44,963 bases of DNA from contig JAYFQF010000050.1 of NCBI GenBank assembly GCA_034927285.1, positions 1-44,963 on the forward strand, in the 5' to 3' direction. Shown in pieces: positions 34,849 through 42,064 of this stretch. Every line of letters starts with the position of its first letter. Position 1 is the stretch's first letter. Both the position numbers and the translations under genes were made by a program. The stretch is from JAYFQF01 sp034927285 (GTDB taxonomy: Bacteria; Bacillota; Peptococcia; DRI-13; UBA5745). The notes under the pieces were generated by a model. It saw only the letters and a program-made list of their open reading frames with translations, had not been told where the DNA came from and did no database searches.

Positions 34849-34937
34849 TTTTTCCTTCCTTTGTATTCTTCTCCTGTACTCTCTCCTGTTTTATCCAGGA
34901 CCTTTCCTGAAAAACCACAAGCTCCTTTATTCCATAG

Positions 34938-35582
34938 CTATCTCACAATAGCCAGGGCCCGCACCGGAGCGCCGTCGGCGCCGATATATTTCATGGGCAG
35001 GGCAAAAAAGTGTATTTTTCCGGCCCCAGGCAGATTTTCCAGGCCTTTCAGATTCTCCACGATTATCAGGTTCTTCCCCAGGATATGATGGTGATTGGTG
35101 AGCGCTTTATCTTCTACGGAGTCGATGGAGATAGTATCCATGCCCACGCCTTTTTTTCCGGTTTCCAAAATAAACCGGATCATTTCTCGATCCGGTACGG
35201 GGTAATTGTGAAAATATGCGTCCTGCCCCCAGTAGCGGTCCCAGCCGGTCAGGAACAAAAGGAACTCCGCCCGCTCATAACGGACCCGGCCGCCTTTCAG
35301 ACAATCCAGGCCGATCTTGCCGCCCGGCGCCAAAGGGCGGCAATCCACCACTGCCGCGGGGCCCCAGAACTGCTCCGCCGGCAGCTGGTCCAGCCCGACT
35401 CCCCGGGGAAAAATGTGCGCCGGGGCGTCCATATGGGTGCCCGTATGGGAAAACAGAGTCAGCAGGGTTTCTTTGTATCCCGCTTCCTCAACGCTGCAGG
35501 CCGGCCGGATCAGGGGCGGCGGCGTGCCGGGGTAAACTGTCATTTCCTCCTGAATCAGGTGTGTCAGATCCCAGGTCTTCAT
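34938..35582 (-). CDS. Cyclase-family metal-dependent hydrolase (kynurenine formamidase-like)
   Basis: A 214-residue protein of the cyclase/kynurenine formamidase fold (PF04199 type), with DLTHLIQEEMTVYPGTPPP at the start and the metal motif SHTGTHMDAPAH (HxGTHxDxPxH) at about residues 43-54. GVGMDTISID and HHHILGKNLIIVENL complete the family pattern. Members hydrolyse N-formyl or related amide and lactone bonds; no tryptophan-degradation genes are nearby, so the substrate is open. Its ATG overlaps the stop of the EamA transporter gene (TAATG), so the two are translationally coupled and probably act on, or export, related compounds. AAGGGAA precedes the ATG at 35582. Confidence 0.92.
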   Translation of the reverse strand: MKTWDLTHLIQEEMTVYPGTPPPLIRPACSVEEAGYKETLLTLFSHTGTHMDAPAHIFPRGVGLDQLPAEQFWGPAAVVDCRPLAPGGKIGLDCLKGGRVRYERAEFLLFLTGWDRYWGQDAYFHNYPVPDREMIRFILETGKKGVGMDTISIDSVEDKALTNHHHILGKNLIIVENLKGLENLPGAGKIHFFALPMKYIGADGAPVRALAIVR

Positions 35583-36544
35583 TAATTCCCTTCCCCTTTT
35601 AATGCTTCCGGCGCTCCAGGCTGTCCGCTGTCGGCACAAAGGTCTTCCCCGGTTTTTTCCTCACCGGCAGGCTTTTTATTTAAGCGGTTAAACAGCACCA
35701 GGCCGGTGATGATCGTCACACCGCCCAAAACCGTGGGCAGATCCGGCACCTCCCGGGTCAGCACAAAGCCGATCAGGGTGGCAAACACCGGTGTTACAAA
35801 CATGTAGTTCGTTACCTGGCTGGTGGTTTTTGCCACCGAAAGGGCGGTGGACCATAAAATATAACCGGCGCCGCCGGAGATCAGCCCCAGCCAAAGGCAG
35901 GCCCCGGTCTGCAGGGGAGATGCGGCTTTAAGCTCACTCCAGGCCTGGGGCAGGGCAAAAGACATCAAAACCGCGGCCACCACATAACAATAAGCCACCG
36001 ACCGGATCGGCTGATAATCCTTACTGAACCAGCGCTGGATCACATTATAAAGGGCCAGGTTAACGGCTGCCGTCAAGGTATAGAAAATACCGGTATTGAT
36101 AGACAGCGCCCCGTTCCAGCAAGTCAGTATCACGATGCCGCCAAAGCTTAAGGCCATGGCCAGCCAGGCCTGGGGGCGGATCTTTTCTTTGAAAAAAAGC
36201 AGAGCAAAAATCGCCGTAAAGACCGGTGAAGTAGCGACAATCACTGAACTGGTGCCGGCCGTCAGCCGGGTCAGTCCCAAATTAAAAGGGATCAGATAAA
36301 ACGCAAAGCCGAAAGCGCCCCCGGCAATAAACGCCGGGATATCTTTCTTTTTGGGGCCGCCCATGCCCTTTGCCAGTACGATGGACATCAAAACCACCAT
36401 GGAGATAAAGCAGCGGAGAAAACCGAGAGCGTTTGTGGAAAAGCCTTCGATAGCCAGCTTTGTCACCGGATAAGCGCTGCCCCAGGCTACTGCCGTGCCG
36501 AAAGCGCACAGATGGGCCTTGACTTGGTTATCCATCTCAGACAC
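35582..36544 (-). CDS. EamA/DMT-family transporter
   Basis: A 320-residue drug/metabolite transporter with ten predicted transmembrane helices in two EamA repeats (AVAWGSAYPVTKLAIEGF in the first; YNVIQRWFSKDYQP beginning the second, with WSTALSVAKTTSQVTNYMF). These proteins export amino acids or metabolites; substrate cannot be read. The last 30 residues are a polar cytoplasmic tail. The start is either GTG at 36544 (GAGGGG just upstream) or ATG at 36535; both overlap or abut the NUDIX gene end, so the three genes NUDIX-EamA-cyclase form an operon. Confidence 0.92.
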   Translation of the reverse strand: MSEMDNQVKAHLCAFGTAVAWGSAYPVTKLAIEGFSTNALGFLRCFISMVVLMSIVLAKGMGGPKKKDIPAFIAGGAFGFAFYLIPFNLGLTRLTAGTSSVIVATSPVFTAIFALLFFKEKIRPQAWLAMALSFGGIVILTCWNGALSINTGIFYTLTAAVNLALYNVIQRWFSKDYQPIRSVAYCYVVAAVLMSFALPQAWSELKAASPLQTGACLWLGLISGGAGYILWSTALSVAKTTSQVTNYMFVTPVFATLIGFVLTREVPDLPTVLGGVTIITGLVLFNRLNKKPAGEEKTGEDLCADSGQPGAPEALKGEGN

Positions 36545-37109
36545 TCAGCCCCTCTCCAAGACGCTTCAGCATCTTATTGAAAATGTCGATCAGAACAGGT
36601 TCCCGGGACTGACCGGCCACCTCAGCCAGCGGCACCCACTTGACGCCGCTGTTTTCCGCCGGGTTGATCCTCAGCGCCGCCTTCTCCTCTGCTTCCAGCA
36701 GATAAGCGGCATTATAGTGCAGATGCGCGCTGACCCAGGCGCCGTTTTTTACATGGCCGAAGACCGGAATGACATCCAGGGCAGCCAGCTCCGTCAGGAT
36801 AGGAGAAACGTTTACCAGGCCGGTTTCTTCCCCTGCCTCTTTCAAGGCAACGGCCAGAAGGTCCTCTTCGCCGTCGGCATGGCCTCCGGTCCAGGTCCAG
36901 GTTTTGTATATATTATGATGAACCATTAAAATTTTATCATAATTTTTGCTTAAAATCAAACCTGAACTGGTCAGATGTCCCGTTAAAAGCCGCCGGGTCA
37001 GCACTTCCTCCGGAAAGCGGGCGCATTCCGCAAGGATCAATTCCTTATCTTTCTCTTCCTGCCGGCAGCCGGGCACAAATTCCCGGATCTGTTTCAAATA
37101 AGTCTTCAT
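36537..37109 (-). CDS. NUDIX hydrolase
   Basis: A 190-residue protein with a Nudix box at about residues 75-98 (GGHADGEEDLLAVALKEAG, then EETGL). The box fits GX5EX7REUXEEXGU except that Lys stands at the Arg position. Nudix enzymes cleave nucleoside diphosphates linked to another group; the substrate is unknown. The N-terminal 45 residues (KQIREFVPGC) match the longer Clostridial NUDIX group that has this lead-in helix. GAGGAGGG precedes the ATG. It is first in the NUDIX-EamA-cyclase operon. Confidence 0.93.
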   Translation of the reverse strand: MKTYLKQIREFVPGCRQEEKDKELILAECARFPEEVLTRRLLTGHLTSSGLILSKNYDKILMVHHNIYKTWTWTGGHADGEEDLLAVALKEAGEETGLVNVSPILTELAALDVIPVFGHVKNGAWVSAHLHYNAAYLLEAEEKAALRINPAENSGVKWVPLAEVAGQSREPVLIDIFNKMLKRLGEGLSV

Positions 37110-37187
37110 CTATGCCCTCCTCTTTTCAGGTATCCCTCCGGCGGCCGCGGATCGAGCCAAAGTACATCGCTTTCCTGCCGCTGCTTT

Positions 37188-38525
37188 TTACGGCTCCTCG
37201 ATCAGCCTCTGATGACGCCAGAGGCCTCTTTGCCAGCGCCAAAGATAGACGCAGGCCCGGAAAAGCTCGTCACAGGCCATAGCCGCCCAGATCCCCGGCA
37301 GGCCGAAGCCCAGCCTGACGCCGAAAAGCCAGGATAAGGGCACCTCGATGGCCCAGACACAGATCATGCCGGAAATCACCGGGAAGCGGATGTCCCCCGC
37401 CGCCTGCAGGGAGCGGATCAGGATCATATTCACCGCCCGCCCCAGTTCCAAGGGGATATCGATCAGCATGATCAGCCGGCCCAGGGCCACGACCTCAGGG
37501 TCAGGATTAAAAAAGGCAAATAAGGCCCCGCTCAAAAGATAGACCAGCAAGGACATGCAAAATGAGGCGGCCAGCCCTGTCTTCAGCGTAGTCTTCGTCT
37601 GCCGGTCCACATCGTCGGTCTTTCCCGCCCCGGTCAGATAGCCCACCAAGATCTGAGAGCCCTGAGCCAGAGCCGAGGTGTATAAATAGGAAAGAGTGGC
37701 AAACATCTTGCCATATACGCCAGCGGCAATCACCTTGGTCCCGAAGGTATTGATCATCCGCAGGATTACAACCTGGGAGGTGGTGTAAGATAAGGATTCG
37801 CCGCCGGAAGGGATGCCGATGGATAAAAGCCGCTTTTGCTGGCCGGCCGGAAAGGGCTTCAGGAATCTCACCGAAACCTCCAGGCTCTCCTGCCGGCGGG
37901 ACAGCAGCAGGGCAAAAACGCAAATGCCCGCCAGGCGGGCAAAGTTGCTGGAGATGGCCACGCCGGACAGACCCAGGGCCGGCAGCGGACCGAATCCTTT
38001 GATCAGGGCCGCATTACCGATGATATTCAGCACGTTGATCATCGCCGAGATTCCCAGGGCCTCCCTCAGCCAGCCGTTGCTGCGGAAAATGGCCGTCATG
38101 GTCAGGAAAACCGCCGGTAAGAAGATACAGCTGCCGACGATCCGGAAATAAGTGCAGGCCTCCTCCAGGACTTCTTCCGGCAGCTGCATCCAGGTAAAGA
38201 TCAGACGGCTGCCGAAAACCAGAATCAGACCCAGGGCTAAGCTGATTAAAAAATTCGTCAGCAGGGCAAGACTGGCGGTCTGCCCCATCCTTTCCTTATT
38301 TTCCGCCCCTTTGTACTGGGAAATCAGGATGGTGGTGGCCGTATTCACCACGCCGAAGGTCAATAAAAAAACATTCAAAACCTGATTGCAGTTGCCGATC
38401 GCCGCCGCTCCGGTCTGGGAATAACGTCCGATCATGAACTGGTCGGCATTGCCTACCAGCATCTGCAGCACCAGCTCCAAAAAGATGGGCCAGGTCATGG
38501 AAAATAACGTGCGTTTCGTTTCCAC
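37188..38525 (-). CDS. MATE-family efflux transporter
   Basis: A 445-residue MATE transporter with twelve hydrophobic segments in two lobes. MTWPIFLELVLQMLVGNADQ (helix 1), GAAAIGNCNQV and GVVNTATTILISQYKGA match the Firmicute MATE group that exports cationic drugs or metabolites with Na+ or H+. It starts three bases after the LTA-synthase-like gene stops, so the two are co-transcribed; a role for export in envelope assembly is possible but unproven. No regulatory gene is adjacent. Confidence 0.92.
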   Translation of the reverse strand: METKRTLFSMTWPIFLELVLQMLVGNADQFMIGRYSQTGAAAIGNCNQVLNVFLLTFGVVNTATTILISQYKGAENKERMGQTASLALLTNFLISLALGLILVFGSRLIFTWMQLPEEVLEEACTYFRIVGSCIFLPAVFLTMTAIFRSNGWLREALGISAMINVLNIIGNAALIKGFGPLPALGLSGVAISSNFARLAGICVFALLLSRRQESLEVSVRFLKPFPAGQQKRLLSIGIPSGGESLSYTTSQVVILRMINTFGTKVIAAGVYGKMFATLSYLYTSALAQGSQILVGYLTGAGKTDDVDRQTKTTLKTGLAASFCMSLLVYLLSGALFAFFNPDPEVVALGRLIMLIDIPLELGRAVNMILIRSLQAAGDIRFPVISGMICVWAIEVPLSWLFGVRLGFGLPGIWAAMACDELFRACVYLWRWQRGLWRHQRLIEEP

Positions 38526-38528
38526 GGA

Positions 38529-40607
38529 TCAGTCCACCTTCTCAGTCTTCAGCTTATAGTACTCCCACTTTTTCAGCTTCACCGCCAGACCGCTTTCTGC
38601 CGGCGTCAGGTGTTCGGTAAAGCTGCCGTCCGCGTTCATATAGTCCTGATGCAAAAGCACCGGCAGGCTGCGGCGCATCTCGTTCAAATAATTAAAAAAC
38701 GGATCCGTGTCCAGCCCCATCAGTTCCGCCGTCACCGCGGAGAGAAAGTTGGAGCTGATGACGCCGTTTTTCGGCAGATCAAGGCCGGCCGCCCGACGGG
38801 AAAAATCCAGGGCTTCGGCGGCGGCGGGATTGGCCCAGATCAAAAATGGGGTCTGGTTAGCCTGTATCCGGTACTCCGGCCTGTCCAGGGCGATCCAGTC
38901 CAGTGCCAATTCCCGGTAAACCAGGTAGTCGGCCCCCAGGCTGGGCCGGTGATCGCCGAAGAAGACCAGGATCGCCGGCTCGTCCAGGGCGCTGAGCTGA
39001 TCCGTCAGTTCCTTAAGCATCCGGTCCGCGTCCCGGACTCCTGCCAGATAAACGGTAAGCTGTTCCCGGGCCGCCGGAGAAATCTCAGTTTTCAGAGGGA
39101 CCTCCGCCAACTCTATACCGGCGTATTTGGAGTAAGGGTACGCCTGATGGTTCTGGATCGTCACCACATAGCTGAATAAGGGATCCGCCGTTCCCGCTGT
39201 CCGCTCCTCAAACGCCTTCAGAAATCTTGCCAGGCAGGCGCTGTCGGAAACCATATTGCCCTTGTAATCCTCCCGGGAAAAGGCTTCGCTGAAGATCTGA
39301 TCGGACACGCCAAAATACTGATAAACGCTGGCCCGGTTATAAAACCAGCTGTAGCCCGGGTGAAGAAAAAAAGTATGATATCCTTCCGCCGCCAAAATCC
39401 GCGGGAAAGCGCCGATATTGCGATGCACCGCCCGGAAAGCCGAGGTTTCGTGATCGTTGATCAGGTTGGTCTGCATCCCGGTCAGCACGTCAAATTCCGT
39501 ATTGGCTGTGCCGGCCCCGAAATTGGAAACCACAATGTGGCCGGCCAGGGCGTTTTCCCCGGCCGCCAGCGCCTTAAAATTGCGCAAGGGATCCTCCTCC
39601 GGGTCATAATCAAACATATCGCTGTCGGAAAGGTCGGAAAAAGCTTCATTCATCACCATGATGACATGGGGTCTGACCGAGCTTCCTTCCTTCCCCTGCC
39701 CCCCTTGCAGCGCTACCTCCGCCGGCTCCCGGGACGTATAATCCCCGATCCAGCTCTCCACCTCTTTAGCCGAATAGCCTTCCGGCTTAGTGACCGGGTA
39801 TTTATTATAGTTAACGAAAAAGCAGTAGGTGAAGCCAAGTTCGTTAAAAACCGTAGTGATATGATAGTAACTGGAGGTCTCAAACATCAAAGACTCATAA
39901 AACACCTGGTCCTGGTATACGAAAGTAAACGAAAGCAAGAACAAGACGAGAACCAGAAGGCCCGCCGCCAGACGGCAAAGAAGGCCGCGCCGGCTGCCGG
40001 GGAAACTGTGCCGCTTGCCGGAGAGACTATGCCGGCCGCGGGGGAAGCCGCCCCGGGATCGGCGCTCCGGCACAAAAAGGGTTTTCCCCGGCTCCATATC
40101 GGCCGTCACACTGCCGCCGGCCTGGGCCGCCAAAACCGGAATTTTCCCGGCCCGGCCGGACCTGCGGGTCTTCACTAAAAGGCCCAGGGCCAAAAAGAGC
40201 AGGATGCTGCCGAAGGCTGCCGAAAAAAGCAGCGGACTGATCTCCAGCCGGTACTCCTTTGCCGCCATCAGCGCTTCCCGGGCCAGACTTAAATCTGCCG
40301 GCACCAAGGGATCGTCCCGGCCGATAATCTTGGCGGTATTGGCCAAAGAGAGACTATTAAAGATCAGGGCCGTGCCGGCGGCAGCGTAAAATACATTCCG
40401 GCACAGGCAAAACAAAAGGGCCAGCAAAGCAAAATGCGGCCACCAGTTCAACAAAAACAAAACCGGATGCTCTGCATAAAACCCCATGCTGGTCATAAAG
40501 CTGGCCGGTTCGATATATACGGTAACGGCAGCGACGTACAGGGACAAGGGGATCGCCAAAAAGGCGGACGATATCGGACTGATTTCGACTCTTTTTTTCG
40601 TCTTCAT
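38529..40607 (-). CDS. LTA-synthase-like sulfatase-family membrane enzyme
   Basis: This 692-residue protein has about four N-terminal helices (residues 10-148), a basic linker (about 150-208), a fifth helix (about 212-231) and an extracellular sulfatase-type domain. VIMVMNEAFSD (metal-binding Glu, about 318), FGAGTANTEFDVLTG with the nucleophile-position Thr (about 366) and VFFGDHRPSLGADY (about 560) match LtaS/polyglycerol-phosphate synthases, which build lipoteichoic acid or similar phosphoglycerol polymers on the membrane surface. The linker contains three seven-residue repeats (FPRGRHS, LSGKRHS, FPGSRRG). The ATG at 40607 has no Shine-Dalgarno; a TGATATAAT element ends only seven bases before it. 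The MATE gene follows three bases downstream. Confidence 0.9.
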   Translation of the reverse strand: MKTKKRVEISPISSAFLAIPLSLYVAAVTVYIEPASFMTSMGFYAEHPVLFLLNWWPHFALLALLFCLCRNVFYAAAGTALIFNSLSLANTAKIIGRDDPLVPADLSLAREALMAAKEYRLEISPLLFSAAFGSILLFLALGLLVKTRRSGRAGKIPVLAAQAGGSVTADMEPGKTLFVPERRSRGGFPRGRHSLSGKRHSFPGSRRGLLCRLAAGLLVLVLFLLSFTFVYQDQVFYESLMFETSSYYHITTVFNELGFTYCFFVNYNKYPVTKPEGYSAKEVESWIGDYTSREPAEVALQGGQGKEGSSVRPHVIMVMNEAFSDLSDSDMFDYDPEEDPLRNFKALAAGENALAGHIVVSNFGAGTANTEFDVLTGMQTNLINDHETSAFRAVHRNIGAFPRILAAEGYHTFFLHPGYSWFYNRASVYQYFGVSDQIFSEAFSREDYKGNMVSDSACLARFLKAFEERTAGTADPLFSYVVTIQNHQAYPYSKYAGIELAEVPLKTEISPAAREQLTVYLAGVRDADRMLKELTDQLSALDEPAILVFFGDHRPSLGADYLVYRELALDWIALDRPEYRIQANQTPFLIWANPAAAEALDFSRRAAGLDLPKNGVISSNFLSAVTAELMGLDTDPFFNYLNEMRRSLPVLLHQDYMNADGSFTEHLTPAESGLAVKLKKWEYYKLKTEKVD
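39988..40058 (-). repeat. Short 21-bp repeats in the linker of the LTA-synthase-like gene
   Basis: About three imperfect 21-base units encode FPRGRHS, LSGKRHS and FPGSRRG, an Arg/Ser-rich cytoplasmic linker between the helical bundle and the last helix. Ordinary LtaS-like enzymes have a shorter loop here. Confidence 0.6.
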
Positions 40608-40614
40608 GGATAAT

Positions 40615-40623
40615 ATTATATCA
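40615..40623 (-). promoter_or_regulatory. Extended -10 promoter abutting the LTA-synthase-like start codon
   Basis: The minus strand reads TGATATAAT, ending seven bases before the ATG at 40607, so transcription would begin within about two bases of the start codon. No Shine-Dalgarno lies between. No convincing -35 box is seen. Confidence 0.6.
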
Positions 40624-40691
40624 TAATAACCAAATTCTTGACGCTTCTTTTTATTCAGGTCATTTTATTCTTCAGTTCAGGTCGGGAATGG

Positions 40692-40718
40692 GAAAAAGCC
40701 CGCGGACGATGCGCGGGC
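40692..40718 (-). terminator. Terminator after the YtaF/MntP-like gene
   Basis: On the minus strand GCCCGCG pairs with CGCGGGC around a seven-base loop, followed by TTTTT. It lies about 30 bases past the stop codon. Confidence 0.85.
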
Positions 40719-40746
40719 GCGGAATTTGCCGCTTCCCCGGGCCTGC

Positions 40747-41394
40747 TCAGACCGGCAGCCGCATCAGGGCCAAAACGATCAGCAGGACGCCGGAAAGCCA
40801 GGAAAGATCCCAGGAAAAGCTTTCGGCGATGCGGCGCCCCAATAACTCGCCGCCTTTGACCGCCGCAAATCCCATAGCCAGGGAGATAAATACGGTCTGC
40901 AGGCAGTTGATCTGGGCCAGGGCCGCGCCAAAGCCTACCGAGAGACTGTCCAGGGACAGGGCCAGAGCCAGGGAAAAGGCTTCCGCCGGCGACAGGCTGC
41001 GGGAATGCTCCCTGGCCGCCTCCTTCGGGTCGGCATAAATACATAAAATGAAATTCAGGGACCCCATGGAAAAGGATATTTTCTTATGCTGGTCCTTTCT
41101 GTTTTTGATATGGTTTTTGATCAGGCTTTCACAAAGCCGGGCAACCCCCAGCAGCAACAGCAGGCAGACGCAGACCGCCGTCAGGAGATGAGGCGGCAGG
41201 AGACTGCGGACTACCGTGCCGAAAAACAGGGAAATCGCCAGGAGCCCGCTGCATACGCCGCTGATAATTGCGGCAGACAGGAGAGGTATCCGGATTTTAT
41301 CCGTACCATAGGCAAAACTGGCAAAAAACGCGTCGGTAGACAAGACCGTGACCAGGGCCACGGATTCCAATACAGAAATCGCTAAAGGTGCCAT
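40747..41394 (-). CDS. MntP/YtaF-family membrane protein
   Basis: A 215-residue membrane protein with six hydrophobic segments in two related halves. Each half has an Asp-containing helix motif (VLSTDAFFASFAYG near residue 18 and LALSLDSLSVGFGAAL near 145), the hallmark of the MntP manganese exporter/YtaF group. YtaF is annotated as a sporulation membrane protein; MntP exports Mn2+. The sequence does not decide between them, though the cytoplasmic Lys-rich loop (about 92-105) is YtaF-like. No yybP-ykoY manganese riboswitch is visible upstream. AAGGA lies ten bases before the ATG. Confidence 0.82.
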   Translation of the reverse strand: MAPLAISVLESVALVTVLSTDAFFASFAYGTDKIRIPLLSAAIISGVCSGLLAISLFFGTVVRSLLPPHLLTAVCVCLLLLLGVARLCESLIKNHIKNRKDQHKKISFSMGSLNFILCIYADPKEAAREHSRSLSPAEAFSLALALSLDSLSVGFGAALAQINCLQTVFISLAMGFAAVKGGELLGRRIAESFSWDLSWLSGVLLIVLALMRLPV

Positions 41395-41621
41395 TGGCAG
41401 ACCATTCCTTTCGTTAATTTCTGTATTGTATTCCGTCTGTAAAGCAGAGGTGCCCTGATCAGCCTGACTAAAACATTTTTTCCAAAACTTTTCTCTTTTC
41501 CGCTCTTTTCTTCCCGCCTTTTCCCTTGAATTACGGCGTTTCTCCGCCGTTTCTGTCGAAAACGTTCAAAAAACCCAGGGATAAACGACCGGTTCGCCGA
41601 TTAAACCGGCGGGCTACTGCA
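41395..41621. other. Divergent intergenic region between ytaF-like and blaI-like genes
   Basis: The 305-base gap between the two divergent genes holds the blaI promoter and operators at its right end (41622-41674). The rest contains two short inverted repeats, ACGGCG/CGCCGT at 41533-41550 and CCGGTT/AACCGG at 41589-41609, neither with a T tract convincing enough to call a terminator, and no coding sequence I can support. Confidence 0.5.
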
Positions 41622-41674
41622 TTGACGAATCGGTCTAACTATGTTAAACTGACGTTGGTCTAACGACATTCGAC
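41622..41674 (+). promoter_or_regulatory. blaI promoter with two dyad operators
   Basis: TTGACG (41622-41627), 17 bases, TAAACT (41645-41650). Operator 1 (41633-41649) is GTCTAAC-TAT-GTTAAAC, a dyad with six of seven matching positions lying in the spacer and -10. Operator 2 (41658-41674) is GTCTAAC-GAC-ATTCGAC, weaker in its right half, at the expected start of transcription. Their centres are 25 bases apart. This is the layout expected for autorepression by the BlaI-like protein. Confidence 0.72.
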
Positions 41675-41699
41675 TATCGATCAACAGGAGGTCCGCATC

Positions 41700-42062
41700 A
41701 TGGAGCAATATAAACTCGGCGAAATGGAGCAGCGTTTTGCCGATCTGATCTGGCTGAAGGCGCCTGTTCCCTCGGGGGAGCTTGTAAAACTGTGCGAAGA
41801 GAAGCTGAACTGGAAAAAATCCACTACCTATACTATGCTGAAAAGGCTCTGCGACAGAGGAATATTTGAAAATCAAAAGGGTCTGGTTACGGCCCTGATG
41901 ACGAAAGAGGACTTTGCCGCGGCCCAGGGCCGGCAGTTTTTAAGCGAAACCTTCGGCGGTTCTCTGCCGCAGTTTTTTGCGGCTTTTACCCGCAGAAACC
42001 GGCTGAGCGAGAAAGAAATCCGGGAGCTCCAACGGCTCATTGACGAGTACAGGGAGGAATAG
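41700..42062 (+). CDS. BlaI/MecI/CopY-family transcriptional repressor
   Basis: A 120-residue winged-helix repressor. LGEMEQRFADLIWLKAPVP starts the helix-turn-helix part, WKKSTTYTMLKRLCDRGIF is the recognition-helix and wing region typical of BlaI/MecI (compare STVYTLLKRLxxKG), and the C-terminal half (about 75-120) is the dimerisation and cleavage region. BlaI-type proteins repress their own operon and are cleaved when the partner M56 protease senses its signal. AGGAGG precedes the ATG. The partner begins two bases after the stop codon. Confidence 0.95.
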   Translation: MEQYKLGEMEQRFADLIWLKAPVPSGELVKLCEEKLNWKKSTTYTMLKRLCDRGIFENQKGLVTALMTKEDFAAAQGRQFLSETFGGSLPQFFAAFTRRNRLSEKEIRELQRLIDEYREE

Positions 42063-42064
42063 CG

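Noticed and set aside
34849..34937. Possible fluoride riboswitch before the CLC gene
   Set aside because: The gap lacks the conserved crcB pseudoknot sequence; it shows only purine-rich stretches and the ribosome-binding site.
41395..41520. Possible manganese (yybP-ykoY) riboswitch before the MntP/YtaF-like gene
   Set aside because: I looked for the conserved paired loops of that RNA and did not find them; only a short leader with a Shine-Dalgarno is visible.
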